20,959 nucleotides of DNA from JAVXAG01 sp040307645 (GCA_040307645.1 JAWRJF010000062.1:1-20959), one strand, 5' to 3'; positions 7,720 through 16,049 are shown, counted from the first letter of the stretch. Notes: generated by a model not told the origin, from the sequence alone. Made by a program: numbers and translations.

Positions 7720-8292
7720 ATGAGAAATGAAGATAAGGGAAATTTAATTAAATTGATTGAATATGATCCTGAATTTATTATAGATTTAAAATATGCCACA
7801 TCAAATAATTTTACGGGACAAAGGATATATAGCTCTAATGAATGCTGGTTAGATAGGCACACCGCGAGTATACTTGTTAAGGCAAAAAACATATTTAAAG
7901 AAAGAAATTTCAGGGTTAAGATCTGGGATGCATATAGGCCTATAAGCGCACAAGAAAAATTTTGGAATATAATGCCAAATGACAATTTTGTTGCAAGACC
8001 CCCAGATATGGAAAAAATAATAATCTTTAGACCAACGCATATGAATGGACTATGTGTAGATATAACCCTTACAGATATAGATGGAAATGATATATTAATG
8101 CCATGCGAATTTGATGACATGACAGAGAGAGCATCGTTAAATTGTACAAAAACATCTATAAAAGGACGAGATAATGCACTGTATATGAAGGAAGTAATGG
8201 AAGAAGTAGGATTCCGTGGATATGAGAATGAATGGTGGCATTTTTATGATATATCTACAGAACCTACACCATTTATAAATTTCCAAATTTAA
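7720..8292 (+). CDS. D-Ala-D-Ala dipeptidase, VanX/DdpX type
   Basis: This zinc dipeptidase splits D-alanyl-D-alanine into two D-alanines. The family signature is present: the transition-state arginine in DAYRP (R73), the zinc ligands H107 and D114 in THMNGLCVDITLTD, and the catalytic base and third ligand E171 and H174 in ENEWWHF. At 190 residues it has the normal size. There is no signal peptide, so it is cytosolic, as for E. coli DdpX. No vanH, vanA, vanR or vanS lies nearby, so a nutrient role (use of wall-derived D-Ala-D-Ala) is more likely than glycopeptide resistance. The start ATG follows GGAATGGGGA. lysA begins 69 bp downstream without a visible terminator, so the two may share a transcript. 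Confidence 0.88.
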   Translation: MRNEDKGNLIKLIEYDPEFIIDLKYATSNNFTGQRIYSSNECWLDRHTASILVKAKNIFKERNFRVKIWDAYRPISAQEKFWNIMPNDNFVARPPDMEKIIIFRPTHMNGLCVDITLTDIDGNDILMPCEFDDMTERASLNCTKTSIKGRDNALYMKEVMEEVGFRGYENEWWHFYDISTEPTPFINFQI

Positions 8293-8361
8293 AGTAGAAT
8301 AAGAATGATAGTTTATTATTTGTCAGTTACAATGAGATAACTTAATGGTTTTGGAGGAAAA

Positions 8362-9660
8362 ATGATTTGTGATAATATTAAAATAGAGAATAATGGGCAT
8401 CTATATTTTGCGGGACAGGATACTATTGAACTAACAAAAAAATATGGAACACCAGTATACTTAATTGATGAAGAAAAAATACGAGAAAAATGTAATATAT
8501 ATAAGAATGCGTTCAAGAAATACTTTGGAAACAAGGGTTTTCCTCTATATGCGAGCAAAGCAAATTGCTTTAAACGCATATACGAGATAATGAAGGAAGA
8601 AGACATGGGTATAGATGTAGTATCTTCTGGGGAAATATACACAGCTATAAATGCAGGATATGATATATCAAGAGCATATTTTCATAGCAACAATAAAACT
8701 GATATGGATATTGCGTATGCAATAAAAAATGGGATTGGATATTTTGTAGCTGATAATATTGAAGAAATAAGAGCAATAGAGAATGAATCTGCCAAAAGAG
8801 GGATTATTCAAAAAGTACTACTTAGATTAACGCCTGGAATTGATACACATACATTTGAGGCAGTAGCTACTGGAAAAGTTGATTCAAAATTTGGAAGTGC
8901 TATTGAAACTGGACAAGCTGAGGAAATAACTGTATTTACACTTAAACAAAATCATGTGAAATTAGTAGGGTTTCATTGCCATTTAGGCTCTCAGATTTTT
9001 GCGGAAGATGTTTTTGAACGTGGGGCAGATATAATGATTAAGTTCGCATCAGACATGAAAGTGAAGTATGGATTTGTTACCAAAGAGATTGACTTAGGTG
9101 GTGGATACGGTGTTAGATATACAGTAGATGATCCTGAACTTGATATTGAAAAAAAAATACGTGAGGTTGCTAGAGTAGTTAAAGAAAAATGTTTAGAATA
9201 TTGTATAGATTTGCCTGAAATACATATGGAACCTGGCAGAAGTATCGTTGCAGATGCAGGAATGACATTATATACTGCAGGTACTGTAAAAAAAATAATT
9301 GGTTATAAGAATTATGTTTCTGTAGATGGTGGAATGACAGATAATCCAAGATTTGCATTATATGGTGCGTGTTACACTTGCTATGTTGCAAATAAAATGA
9401 ATGAAAAAGCAGACTTTGAGTGTTCAATTGTTGGACGATGCTGTGAAAGTGGTGACATCATTCAAGAGAAAGTATTAGTGCCACATAGTGTTGCAAGAGG
9501 TGATATTATTGCGGTTTGTACAACTGGGGCTTATAACTATTCTATGGCATCTAACTACAATAGATTATGTAAACCACCTATAGTTATGTTAAACGAGGGC
9601 AATAATTATATTGCCGTACATAGACAGTCATTTGAAGAAATGTGCGGATGTGATGAATAG
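8362..9660 (+). CDS. lysA: Diaminopimelate decarboxylase
   Basis: This PLP enzyme of fold type III (alanine racemase-like barrel) decarboxylates meso-2,6-diaminopimelate to L-lysine. Seen in the sequence: the PLP lysine K66 in YASKAN, HCHLGS at 205-210, the phosphate-binding GGGYG at 246-250, EPGRSIV at 290-296, the cross-subunit cysteine motif CESGD at 361-365, and GAYNYSMASNYN near 389-400. The length of 432 residues is normal. ATG 8362 follows GGAGGAAAA. No other lysine-biosynthesis gene is nearby; the neighbours are a dipeptidase, hydrolases and a permease. That argues for a catabolic or scavenging use of diaminopimelate, although a biosynthetic role cannot be excluded. Arginine or ornithine decarboxylase of the same fold is less likely given the match to LysA motifs. 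Confidence 0.9.
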   Translation: MICDNIKIENNGHLYFAGQDTIELTKKYGTPVYLIDEEKIREKCNIYKNAFKKYFGNKGFPLYASKANCFKRIYEIMKEEDMGIDVVSSGEIYTAINAGYDISRAYFHSNNKTDMDIAYAIKNGIGYFVADNIEEIRAIENESAKRGIIQKVLLRLTPGIDTHTFEAVATGKVDSKFGSAIETGQAEEITVFTLKQNHVKLVGFHCHLGSQIFAEDVFERGADIMIKFASDMKVKYGFVTKEIDLGGGYGVRYTVDDPELDIEKKIREVARVVKEKCLEYCIDLPEIHMEPGRSIVADAGMTLYTAGTVKKIIGYKNYVSVDGGMTDNPRFALYGACYTCYVANKMNEKADFECSIVGRCCESGDIIQEKVLVPHSVARGDIIAVCTTGAYNYSMASNYNRLCKPPIVMLNEGNNYIAVHRQSFEEMCGCDE

Positions 9661-9796
9661 ACTTAATCTAATTAATAAAGTTATAGATTTGCATTATATA
9701 ATTTCATTTAGAACTATGAGGCACCGATGCATTTATCAAACTATATTACTTTTATGATACAGTTATCAGGTATGTTATGTTAAGGATATATTTAAA

Positions 9797-11047
9797 ATGA
9801 GATTTTCATGGTGGCATTTTTGCGGCTCTGTGTCAAATGTTGGGGTGACACAGAGCCTTTCTTTTGACGATTTAACACCGATGCAAAAGGAGGAACTGTC
9901 AGAAGGCGCACTGTTTTTCATTGAAAAGAACAATGATGCAGATTCACTAGAAGGGCAATTGGCCAAACTATTAGATATAGAATCGGGAGTGCTGATTGTG
10001 ATTTCCGACAAGGCAATGCACATCAATGGATTGATTCTACTTGTTGGCACAACAGATGAAGAGCAGTTGATCCCAGATGATCAAAAGAGAGAAGTGACCA
10101 CATTACTATAGGTCCTTGCTAGATATATCAGCTCAAGAATTGATGAGCACAAGATCGGTTATGCCAGATCGGCATTGGAAAGCATTTTAGACAACACAGT
10201 CATTGACATATATGTCAATGACTTCCTTACCCACGAAATTCTATACGTGAACAAGTCTATGGCAGCACCATACGGTGGTAAAGAAAAGTTTATGGGTGGA
10301 CAGGAATGCTGGAAGGTTCTTTATGAAGGACAGACTGGACCTTGTGAGTTTTGCCCACAGAAGAAGCTGATTGATGACGAAGGAAAGCCATCAAAGATTT
10401 ACTCATGGGACTATGAGCGGAAACTAGATGGATCTTGGTTTAGAGTATTCAGTGCTGCGTTTAGATGGGTAGACGGTCGTTTGGCCCATGTTGTCAGCAG
10501 TGCGGACATTACAGATAATAAGAAAAATGAGCAAATCATTCGCTATATGGCCAATTATGATTCTTTGACCAATCTGCCAAATCGAAGAAAACTGGTAGAA
10601 GACTTTAAGGAAAGAATTGATCAAGCAAAGGAAAATGAACGTGCATATGTGTTGTTCTTTGATATTGATGGATTTAAGGCCATCAATGACACTTTTGGTC
10701 ATGATGCAGGAGATGAATTCTTAATTCAGTTAGGCGAATTCTATTCTGAGGTGCCGCTGCTGAAGGGCTCTATTTATCGAAATGGTGGAGACGAATTTGT
10801 CGGCATCATTGGCGGAGAAGGCGCTACAGAAGAACAAGTGCGAGAGACTATTGCACTGTTACATGAACGGTTTCAAACCTGTTGGTCCTTGGCCAATGGG
10901 GAGGTCTTCTGCAACATCAGTGCAGGCGTGGCTTGTTACCCAGAAGATGGAACTGGAGTAGAAGAATTATTACAGCAAGCAGACCAAGCCATGTACAAAG
11001 CCAAAAAATCTGGCGGCGGAAGCCTTTATTTCAGCCGGGATTTATAA
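9797..11047 (+). pseudogene. Truncated and interrupted PAS-GGDEF diguanylate cyclase
   Basis: The reading frame opens in AT-rich DNA, runs through the palindromic scar, and becomes protein-like only after it. What remains is the end of an N-terminal sensor domain (9860-10108), a TAG stop at 10109-10111, then in the same frame VLARYISSRIDEHKIG and a PAS domain. The PAS domain has a cysteine cluster, CWKVLYEGQTGPCEFCP. A GGDEF domain with an intact NGGDEF motif follows (about 10793). The family-typical residue at the stop would be glutamine (CAG to TAG). The inhibitory RxxD site is absent. A shorter product from TTG 10175 is possible but lacks a good ribosome site. Loss of the 5' end plus the nonsense codon suggest it is no longer functional. 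Confidence 0.78.
9824..9857. repeat. 34-bp palindromic scar, probable collapsed insertion-sequence ends
   Basis: Perfect 12-bp arms GGCTCTGTGTCA (9824-9835) and TGACACAGAGCC (9846-9857) enclose a 10-nt centre. The first 29 bp recur exactly at 20822-20850. The GGCTCTGTGTCA terminus resembles ends of ISL3-type elements (recognised from memory, moderate certainty). The palindrome is what results if the inner TGACACA of one end recombines with the same bases of the opposite end, deleting the interior. It lies at the change from AT-rich to GC-richer DNA. Confidence 0.6.
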
Positions 11048-12214
11048 GAGTAACTTTTCACATTGTTGAATCTTACAAGCCAGTGACAATTGTTCCAATT
11101 CCGCTGGCTTTTTAAAATCCAGATTTGTAAGTGTTTGTATTTTCTCCAATCTGTAACGAATGGTATTTTCATGTTGCTGCAGCAAAGTAGCACATCGGGA
11201 AATGCTATGCCCCGTCTGACAGAAAGTTTCTAAGGTCTCTGTAAGTCTAGCGTTGTTTTCTGCATCGTATTCATTAAGGTTTTCCATAATCCTATGGCTA
11301 AACTGGGACATTTCCTGGCTTTGACAAAATGGTAGAAGAATTTGTAGGACGCCTAAGTCTGTATAGGACTTGGTGCTATTTTTTTCTGCAAAAAGAGAAG
11401 CGTGAAGGCTTTCAGTGATGCTTTGTTTGATTTCACCTAAGTAGTAATGAATGCCGCTGATACCCATTGAGACGGAAGCTTCTGAGGTCAGCACATCCTC
11501 AGTAAACTGAGATAGCCGAAGGGGGATGTCCGTATAGGACTGCAAATCAAAAGAACACAGGAAGAGAATTCCGTTTTTGTAAACGGTCAGCAGATTGGAG
11601 GGTTGATTTAGAGGACTGGCATCATATCGTTTTTGGTATTCCATAAAACGGCTATTGTTAAAAAAGTCGTGAAAACGAGCATATATAATAAAGTGTTGTG
11701 TTTCAAAGGAGGGGTTCAGTTTGGTAGCACAATCTAAAATTGTTTCTGTTGTAGCACTTTCCGACATGAGAATATCCAATTGTTTGCAGGCAAAATCCAA
11801 GGAACTCAATTGTTCCACATGTTGATTGATGGTATAAATAACATCTTCAAAATAGATTTCTGGAGAGTCAATGATGAAAATGGGAAAATTCTTAGCATCA
11901 GCATAACGAAGTACTGCGTCGGGAATTTGTAGATGAAAGACGTTCTTGATGGCAAGACCGCTTGCGCCTTTTGCGACCAAATGCTTGACGGCGTCACCAA
12001 TGAGAAAGGGATTGTCTTTGGCATAAAGAAACGTGGTCAATGCAAATTGATTCTCATGGAAATTTGCATGGAAATATTTATCCTTTAGAGAAGGAATCAG
12101 TTCGTAATCCAAAATTCCAGCGGTGGAAATTGCCCTAGACAACCCGCCGCCACCAACAATTAAGTTGGTACCACTTCGAAAATCTTGATAAAAATCAGAT
12201 ACTGTATAACTCAT
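11042..12214 (-). CDS. PucR-family transcriptional regulator
   Basis: This regulator is 390 residues long. The N-terminal PucR-type sensory domain (about 1-130) is followed by a central GGDEF-like/CdaR-type region and a C-terminal PucR helix-turn-helix. The last contains the typical stretch LLQQHENTIRYRLEKIQTLT, in which the N-T-I-R-Y-R-L core is diagnostic. Family members control catabolism of purines, sugar diacids and amino acids, often of adjacent genes. I choose ATG at 12214, which has GAGGTG just upstream; an in-frame TTG at 12247 would add 11 residues without a ribosome site. It is divergent from the ornithine cyclodeaminase-like gene, with inverted repeats between them, so control of that operon is likely. 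Its 3' end overlaps the GGDEF remnant tail-to-tail by 6 bp. Confidence 0.88.
   Translation of the reverse strand: MSYTVSDFYQDFRSGTNLIVGGGGLSRAISTAGILDYELIPSLKDKYFHANFHENQFALTTFLYAKDNPFLIGDAVKHLVAKGASGLAIKNVFHLQIPDAVLRYADAKNFPIFIIDSPEIYFEDVIYTINQHVEQLSSLDFACKQLDILMSESATTETILDCATKLNPSFETQHFIIYARFHDFFNNSRFMEYQKRYDASPLNQPSNLLTVYKNGILFLCSFDLQSYTDIPLRLSQFTEDVLTSEASVSMGISGIHYYLGEIKQSITESLHASLFAEKNSTKSYTDLGVLQILLPFCQSQEMSQFSHRIMENLNEYDAENNARLTETLETFCQTGHSISRCATLLQQHENTIRYRLEKIQTLTNLDFKKPAELEQLSLACKIQQCEKLLL
11077..11113 (+). terminator. Terminator of the GGDEF transcript inside the PucR-type gene
   Basis: AAGCCAG (11077-11083) pairs with CTGGCTT (11104-11110), followed by TTT. It acts on plus-strand transcripts yet lies within the last codons of the convergent minus-strand regulator gene. 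Confidence 0.6.
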
Positions 12215-12257
12215 AGAACACCTCATGTAAAATACTACAATAATCAAACCTATTATA

Positions 12258-12312
12258 TAGAGAATGATATAATTCTTTCTCTATTTGCTCTTATCCTATG
12301 GCGAAAATAGGA
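12258..12312. promoter_or_regulatory. Inverted repeats between divergent pucR-type and cyclodeaminase genes
   Basis: Two dyads lie in the 190-bp divergent gap: TAGAGAA (12258-12264) with TTCTCTA (12277-12283), and TCCTAT (12294-12299) with ATAGGA (12307-12312). They are plausible binding sites for the PucR-type regulator. No direct evidence is available. Confidence 0.4.
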
Positions 12313-12355
12313 AAAAGTCAAGATATTTGTTGTATAAAATTATAAAAATAACACT

Positions 12356-12384
12356 TTGTGCATAGAGTTGACATCTCCTATAAT
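12356..12384 (+). promoter_or_regulatory. Sigma-A promoter of the cyclodeaminase/aminotransferase operon
   Basis: TTGTGC (12356-12361), 17 bp, then a perfect TATAAT (12379-12384), 20 bp before the start codon. The weak -35 is compatible with activator dependence. Confidence 0.55.
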
Positions 12385-12404
12385 GAACGAAAGGAGGTGT
12401 TCTT

Positions 12405-13421
12405 ATGGATGTAAGAATTATCGGACGAAAAGAATTAGAAGCAGTATTAGAGATGCCGAAGGTGATTGAAGGTGTCAAGTCAGCGTATACCATGAAGGCA
12501 AATGGAGAAACGGTGGTATGGCCGTTGGTGTCACACGACTTTGAAGAACAAAAAGCGGTGATGGACATTCGCTCAGGCGGAATCTTTGGTAATGAACAAC
12601 TTCACGGTTTGAAAATGTTGAACAATTTCCCATTGAACAAAGAGCAAAATCTGCCGCCATTTAACGGTATGTTGATGATCTTTGATTCCAACACAGGCAT
12701 TCCCCTTGGGGTAATGGACGCAGCATACATTACCTGTATGCGTACAGGCGCTGCAGGTGCCATTGGCGCCCAGATGCTAGGGCGAAAAAATTCCCAAACC
12801 CTATTTGTGTTAGGCGCAGGAAAACAGGCAATTTTCCAGATTGCTGCCACTTTGATTGCCATGCCAAATCTGACTAAGGTTTACATTGCAGACAGCTTGG
12901 ATCCGGAAAATGCCAAAAACTTTGCTGCTGTATGTGGAAAGACCATTGGAGAGAAATTTGATGTCGATGTATGCAATATAGAGTTTTTGCCGGCACTGGA
13001 TATTCCGAAGTGTGTTGGTGAAAGTGACATTATCATTACCATTACGCCAGCACGGGAGCCAGTGATTCAAAAAGAGTGGGTAAAACCAGGTACCCATTTT
13101 AGCTGTATTGGTGCAGATATGGAGGGCAAAGAGGAAATCGACCCTGCGCTGTTTGTTGGCGCTAGAATCTTTGCAGACGACATCCATCAATGTGTAAACG
13201 TTGGCGAAATGGAACGGCCGATAAAGGCAGGCATCATCCACCGGGATGACATTGCCGGGGAGATTGGACAGGTGGTTTCTGGACAAATAACGGGAAGAAC
13301 CTGTGACGAAGAGATTACAATTTTTGATGCCACTGGATTGGCTTTGTTGGATTTGGTTACGGGAAAGCGTGCCATTGATTTGGCCAAGGAAAAACAGTTG
13401 GGCATCACTGCAGATATTTAA
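12405..13421 (+). CDS. Ornithine cyclodeaminase / mu-crystallin family protein
   Basis: This NAD(P)-binding enzyme has 338 residues. The family includes ornithine cyclodeaminase, alanine dehydrogenase and ketimine or imine reductases. Seen: substrate-side K70 in LHGLKMLN, R113 in CMRTGAAGA, the Rossmann motif GAGKQA at 137-142, the GADMEGKEEID segment, and the C-terminal FDATGLALLDL segment. The length is normal. The start ATG follows a strong AAAGGAGGTG. The aminotransferase gene follows after 18 bp, so the two form an operon. The family cannot be resolved to a substrate by eye. With an aminotransferase and a ureohydrolase nearby, an arginine- or ornithine-like amino acid or its cyclic imine is plausible. 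Confidence 0.87.
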   Translation: MDVRIIGRKELEAVLEMPKVIEGVKSAYTMKANGETVVWPLVSHDFEEQKAVMDIRSGGIFGNEQLHGLKMLNNFPLNKEQNLPPFNGMLMIFDSNTGIPLGVMDAAYITCMRTGAAGAIGAQMLGRKNSQTLFVLGAGKQAIFQIAATLIAMPNLTKVYIADSLDPENAKNFAAVCGKTIGEKFDVDVCNIEFLPALDIPKCVGESDIIITITPAREPVIQKEWVKPGTHFSCIGADMEGKEEIDPALFVGARIFADDIHQCVNVGEMERPIKAGIIHRDDIAGEIGQVVSGQITGRTCDEEITIFDATGLALLDLVTGKRAIDLAKEKQLGITADI

Positions 13422-13439
13422 GAGGGAAAGGAAATCGAT

Positions 13440-14579
13440 ATGCATATTGATAATTTTAAAATTGAACAATGGTTAAATCCATATGATGCAGGAGCAAAGT
13501 ACAATTTAGGTTCTAGCTGCTGCAAACCAATGACCATGAAGGAATTGTTTCAATTGACAGGAATAGACAAAGAAAAATTCTTTCAAGAATTGGAAAACAT
13601 CAGCTTGCACTACGGGTATTTTGAGGGTATGCCGCGACTAAAGAGAGCCATAGCGAACCTATTTACCGACGTGGTAACGGAGGAAATGGTGGTTACCGTT
13701 CATGGCGGAACCGGCGCAAACTCTATTGTATGTTATTCTCTATGCGAACCTGGGGACAATGTGGTTAGCATTTTACCAAACTATCAGCAGTACTATGCCA
13801 TTCCAGAAGCCCTTGGAAATGAAGTGAGAATTTTCACTTGTGATGAAGCTTCCAACTATGCAGTGGATATGGAGAAAATTCGTGCGCTGGTTGATGAAAA
13901 CACCAAGATGATCAATTTGGCCAACCCAAACAACCCGACAGGATATACCTTAACCAAAGAGGAGCTGGAGGAAATTGTTGAAATCGCAAGAAGCGTAGAT
14001 GCTTATGTGGTATGTGACGAAATCTACAGAGGGTTAAGCGATGATTACATGTATTCTATTTGTGACCTATATGAGAAGGGCATCGGCACAGCAGGCACCA
14101 GCAAAGTTTTCTCCAGTGCAGGTCTAAGAGTTGGTTGGATTGTAACAAGAGATTTGACATTAATAGATACCATTATGAACCACCGTTCTTACAATAGCAT
14201 TTGCGAAGGGGAAATCAATGAGTTGTTGGCTTCCATCGTTTTGGAAAACAAAGACATTTTCTACAAGAGAAACAAAGCCATTGTAGAAGCAGGCAGAAAA
14301 GCGTTATATGAATGGATTGAAGGAGAACCACATTTTAAGATAGTGTGTGAGAGTATGAGCTCCACATCCTATGTGGTTTACGACTTTGACATGGACCCTA
14401 TTACATTCGCGCAAGGACTATATGACGAAAAAGGCGTATTGATTTGCCACGGCGACTGTTTTGAAATGGGAAATAGTTTCCGTTTAGGATATGGATTCGG
14501 TGATGTAGACTATTTGAAAAAAGGTTTGGCGGAGCTTTCCAACTATGTGAAGGAGTTAGAGGAGAACGGTAGAATTTAA
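13440..14579 (+). CDS. PLP-dependent aminotransferase, class I/II
   Basis: This fold type I enzyme has 379 residues. Motifs: NPNNPTG at 162-168, D193 and Y196 in CDEIYRG (pyridine nitrogen and ring hydroxyl contacts), the Schiff-base lysine K222 in TSKVFSSAGLRVGW, and the substrate-carboxylate arginine R348 in FRLGYG. The opening section, with its WLNPYDAGAKYNLG stretch, recalls aminotransferases grouped with capreomycidine synthase (VioD), which act on an arginine derivative. That is a weak hint from memory, not proof. It is the second gene after the cyclodeaminase-like gene, with AGAGGGAAAGGA upstream of ATG 13440. A terminator follows directly, so this operon has two genes. Confidence 0.86.
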   Translation: MHIDNFKIEQWLNPYDAGAKYNLGSSCCKPMTMKELFQLTGIDKEKFFQELENISLHYGYFEGMPRLKRAIANLFTDVVTEEMVVTVHGGTGANSIVCYSLCEPGDNVVSILPNYQQYYAIPEALGNEVRIFTCDEASNYAVDMEKIRALVDENTKMINLANPNNPTGYTLTKEELEEIVEIARSVDAYVVCDEIYRGLSDDYMYSICDLYEKGIGTAGTSKVFSSAGLRVGWIVTRDLTLIDTIMNHRSYNSICEGEINELLASIVLENKDIFYKRNKAIVEAGRKALYEWIEGEPHFKIVCESMSSTSYVVYDFDMDPITFAQGLYDEKGVLICHGDCFEMGNSFRLGYGFGDVDYLKKGLAELSNYVKELEENGRI

Positions 14580-14591
14580 GAGAAAAGGCAA

Positions 14592-14630
14592 ATGCCCTGT
14601 AGTGAGAATTCACAGCAGGGCATATTTTTT
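14592..14630 (+). terminator. Terminator shared by convergent genes
   Basis: ATGCCCTG (14592-14599) pairs with CAGGGCAT (14616-14623), with an inner GTGA/TCAC extension, followed by six T residues. It ends the aminotransferase operon. Its 3' part overlaps the last codons and stop of the convergent sigma-54 activator gene. Confidence 0.82.
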
Positions 14631-15989
14631 CAGCTTATTATAAAGTGTTTGTCTGGATATGTTCAATTCAGAGGCGGTCCGTGTAATGCTAAAACGGTTT
14701 CTTTGATAAGTGGAAGAAAGGATATCTTTTTCTAACTCGTCCAATTGGTTGGCAAGAGAAGTATTTGGCTTGATATAAGTTGTCTTGGTCGAATCGTTTC
14801 GAACGCGACCTTTTTCGGAAGAGATGGTCACCAACGGTTTCTTTTTATGCAACAAATAATCTGGAACGTCATTTAAAGTAATTTTGCCATTGTTTTTGAT
14901 GGTGCAACCATATTCTATGACATTTTTTAATTCCCGGATATTCCCCTCCCATGAGTACTGGGCAAATAAATCCATTACGGTATCAGAAATTCCCGTAATA
15001 TTATGGTTTAGCATGGCATTGTAATGCTTAATGTAGTAATTACAAAGTAAAGGAATATCGTCTTTTCGGTTCCGCAAAGGTGGAATAGAAAAGCTAGCAA
15101 CGTTTAAACGGTAGAACAAATCTTTACGGAAGGCCCCTCGCTGAACCATGGTGTCCAATTGTTCATTGGTGGAGGTGATAATTCTAACATCTGTTTCTCG
15201 CTCAAAATTCTCGCCAATACGACGGACAGATTTAGACTCAATGGATCGCAAAAGCTTTCCCTGTAATTCAAGAGAAAGGGAGTTGACTTCGTCAAGGAAA
15301 AGGCTCCCGCCTTTGGCCACCTCGAAAAGACCTGGCTTATCTACTGCACCAGTAAAACTTCCTTTAGAGGATCCAAAAAGAATGCTTTCCATAAGATTAC
15401 TAGGAATAGCTGCACAGTTTTGGATAATAAAGGGTTCCCGTTTTCTGGAACTATTGGCATGAATGGTATGGGCAATCAATTCTTTTCCTGTACCGGTTTC
15501 GCCATATATCAAAATATTTGAATCTCCTTTGGCAAGTCTTTCTAGCTTCTCGAAGCTATCTAAAAACACTTGGTTTTTGGTTTTGATGTCGCTAAAGTTA
15601 TATTTTGCAGTTACTGAAGAAAGCTTCTTTTTCTTTCCAGGTTTATTGTCAAGTTCAATGGACATAACCATACATCCAATTACGCCGGTTTCATTAATCA
15701 ATGGGTAAGCGGAATTCAATGCTTTTTTTGGAACGCCATTGACTTCGAATTGTTGTATTTCATTGACAATGGATTGCTTTGTGTCAATGGCTTTGAAAAA
15801 CGTGAAATCTTCTCGATTGAAGAAAGGGTATAATTCGAAAATGTACCGACCGACCGCTTCTTCATAACGCATCATATTGATTTGGTCATTATAGTCCTCA
15901 TAGTACAGGATTTTCCCATTAGCATCTCCAATTAGGATGGAATCCGTTTGTCCAAACATCTCCTTAAAGACTTTATCTTCAGCTTTCAT
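14610..15989 (-). CDS. PAS-domain sigma-54-dependent activator, RocR-like
   Basis: This enhancer-binding protein is 459 residues long. A PAS sensory domain occupies about 1-115. The AAA+ domain has Walker A GETGTGKE at 163-170, GSFTGA at 210-215 and Walker B GGSLFLDE at 227-234. The C-terminal Fis-type helix-turn-helix includes ISRQTLYNKLKKY near the end. The arrangement resembles RocR and other amino-acid-responsive activators. I choose ATG 15989, behind AAGGGG; an ATG at 16022 adds 11 residues but has no ribosome site. It is transcribed divergently from the ureohydrolase/TRAP operon, whose promoter is sigma-54 type, so that operon is the obvious target. Paired repeats in the gap overlap its own -35, suggesting autoregulation. 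Confidence 0.92.
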   Translation of the reverse strand: MKAEDKVFKEMFGQTDSILIGDANGKILYYEDYNDQINMMRYEEAVGRYIFELYPFFNREDFTFFKAIDTKQSIVNEIQQFEVNGVPKKALNSAYPLINETGVIGCMVMSIELDNKPGKKKKLSSVTAKYNFSDIKTKNQVFLDSFEKLERLAKGDSNILIYGETGTGKELIAHTIHANSSRKREPFIIQNCAAIPSNLMESILFGSSKGSFTGAVDKPGLFEVAKGGSLFLDEVNSLSLELQGKLLRSIESKSVRRIGENFERETDVRIITSTNEQLDTMVQRGAFRKDLFYRLNVASFSIPPLRNRKDDIPLLCNYYIKHYNAMLNHNITGISDTVMDLFAQYSWEGNIRELKNVIEYGCTIKNNGKITLNDVPDYLLHKKKPLVTISSEKGRVRNDSTKTTYIKPNTSLANQLDELEKDILSSTYQRNRFSITRTASELNISRQTLYNKLKKYALL

Positions 15990-16020
15990 TGTGCGTTTCC
16001 CCTTTCTAAATGATACAATC

Positions 16021-16049
16021 ATTTTAACAAAGCAAGTGTAAGATTACAA
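16021..16049 (-). promoter_or_regulatory. Sigma-A promoter of the PAS/sigma-54 activator gene
   Basis: On the minus strand TTGTAA (16049-16044), 17 bp, TAAAAT (16026-16021). The -35 overlaps the first AAGACAAAACGT repeat by two bases. Confidence 0.5.

Noticed and set aside
7720..8292. Glycopeptide (vancomycin) resistance gene vanX
   Set aside because: No vanH, vanA/B ligase or vanRS two-component genes are present, and the neighbours are catabolic. A DdpX-like nutrient role fits better.
10109..10111. TAG read as pyrrolysine
   Set aside because: No methylamine methyltransferase context is present, and the gene is already 5'-truncated. A nonsense mutation is simpler.
12367..12384. TTGACA followed by TATAAT as a promoter pair
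   Set aside because: The hexamers are only 5 bp apart. TATAAT pairs properly with TTGTGC at 12356.
12810..13469. 219-codon minus-strand open frame across the cyclodeaminase gene
   Set aside because: It is antisense to a well-supported gene with all family motifs and gives no recognisable protein.
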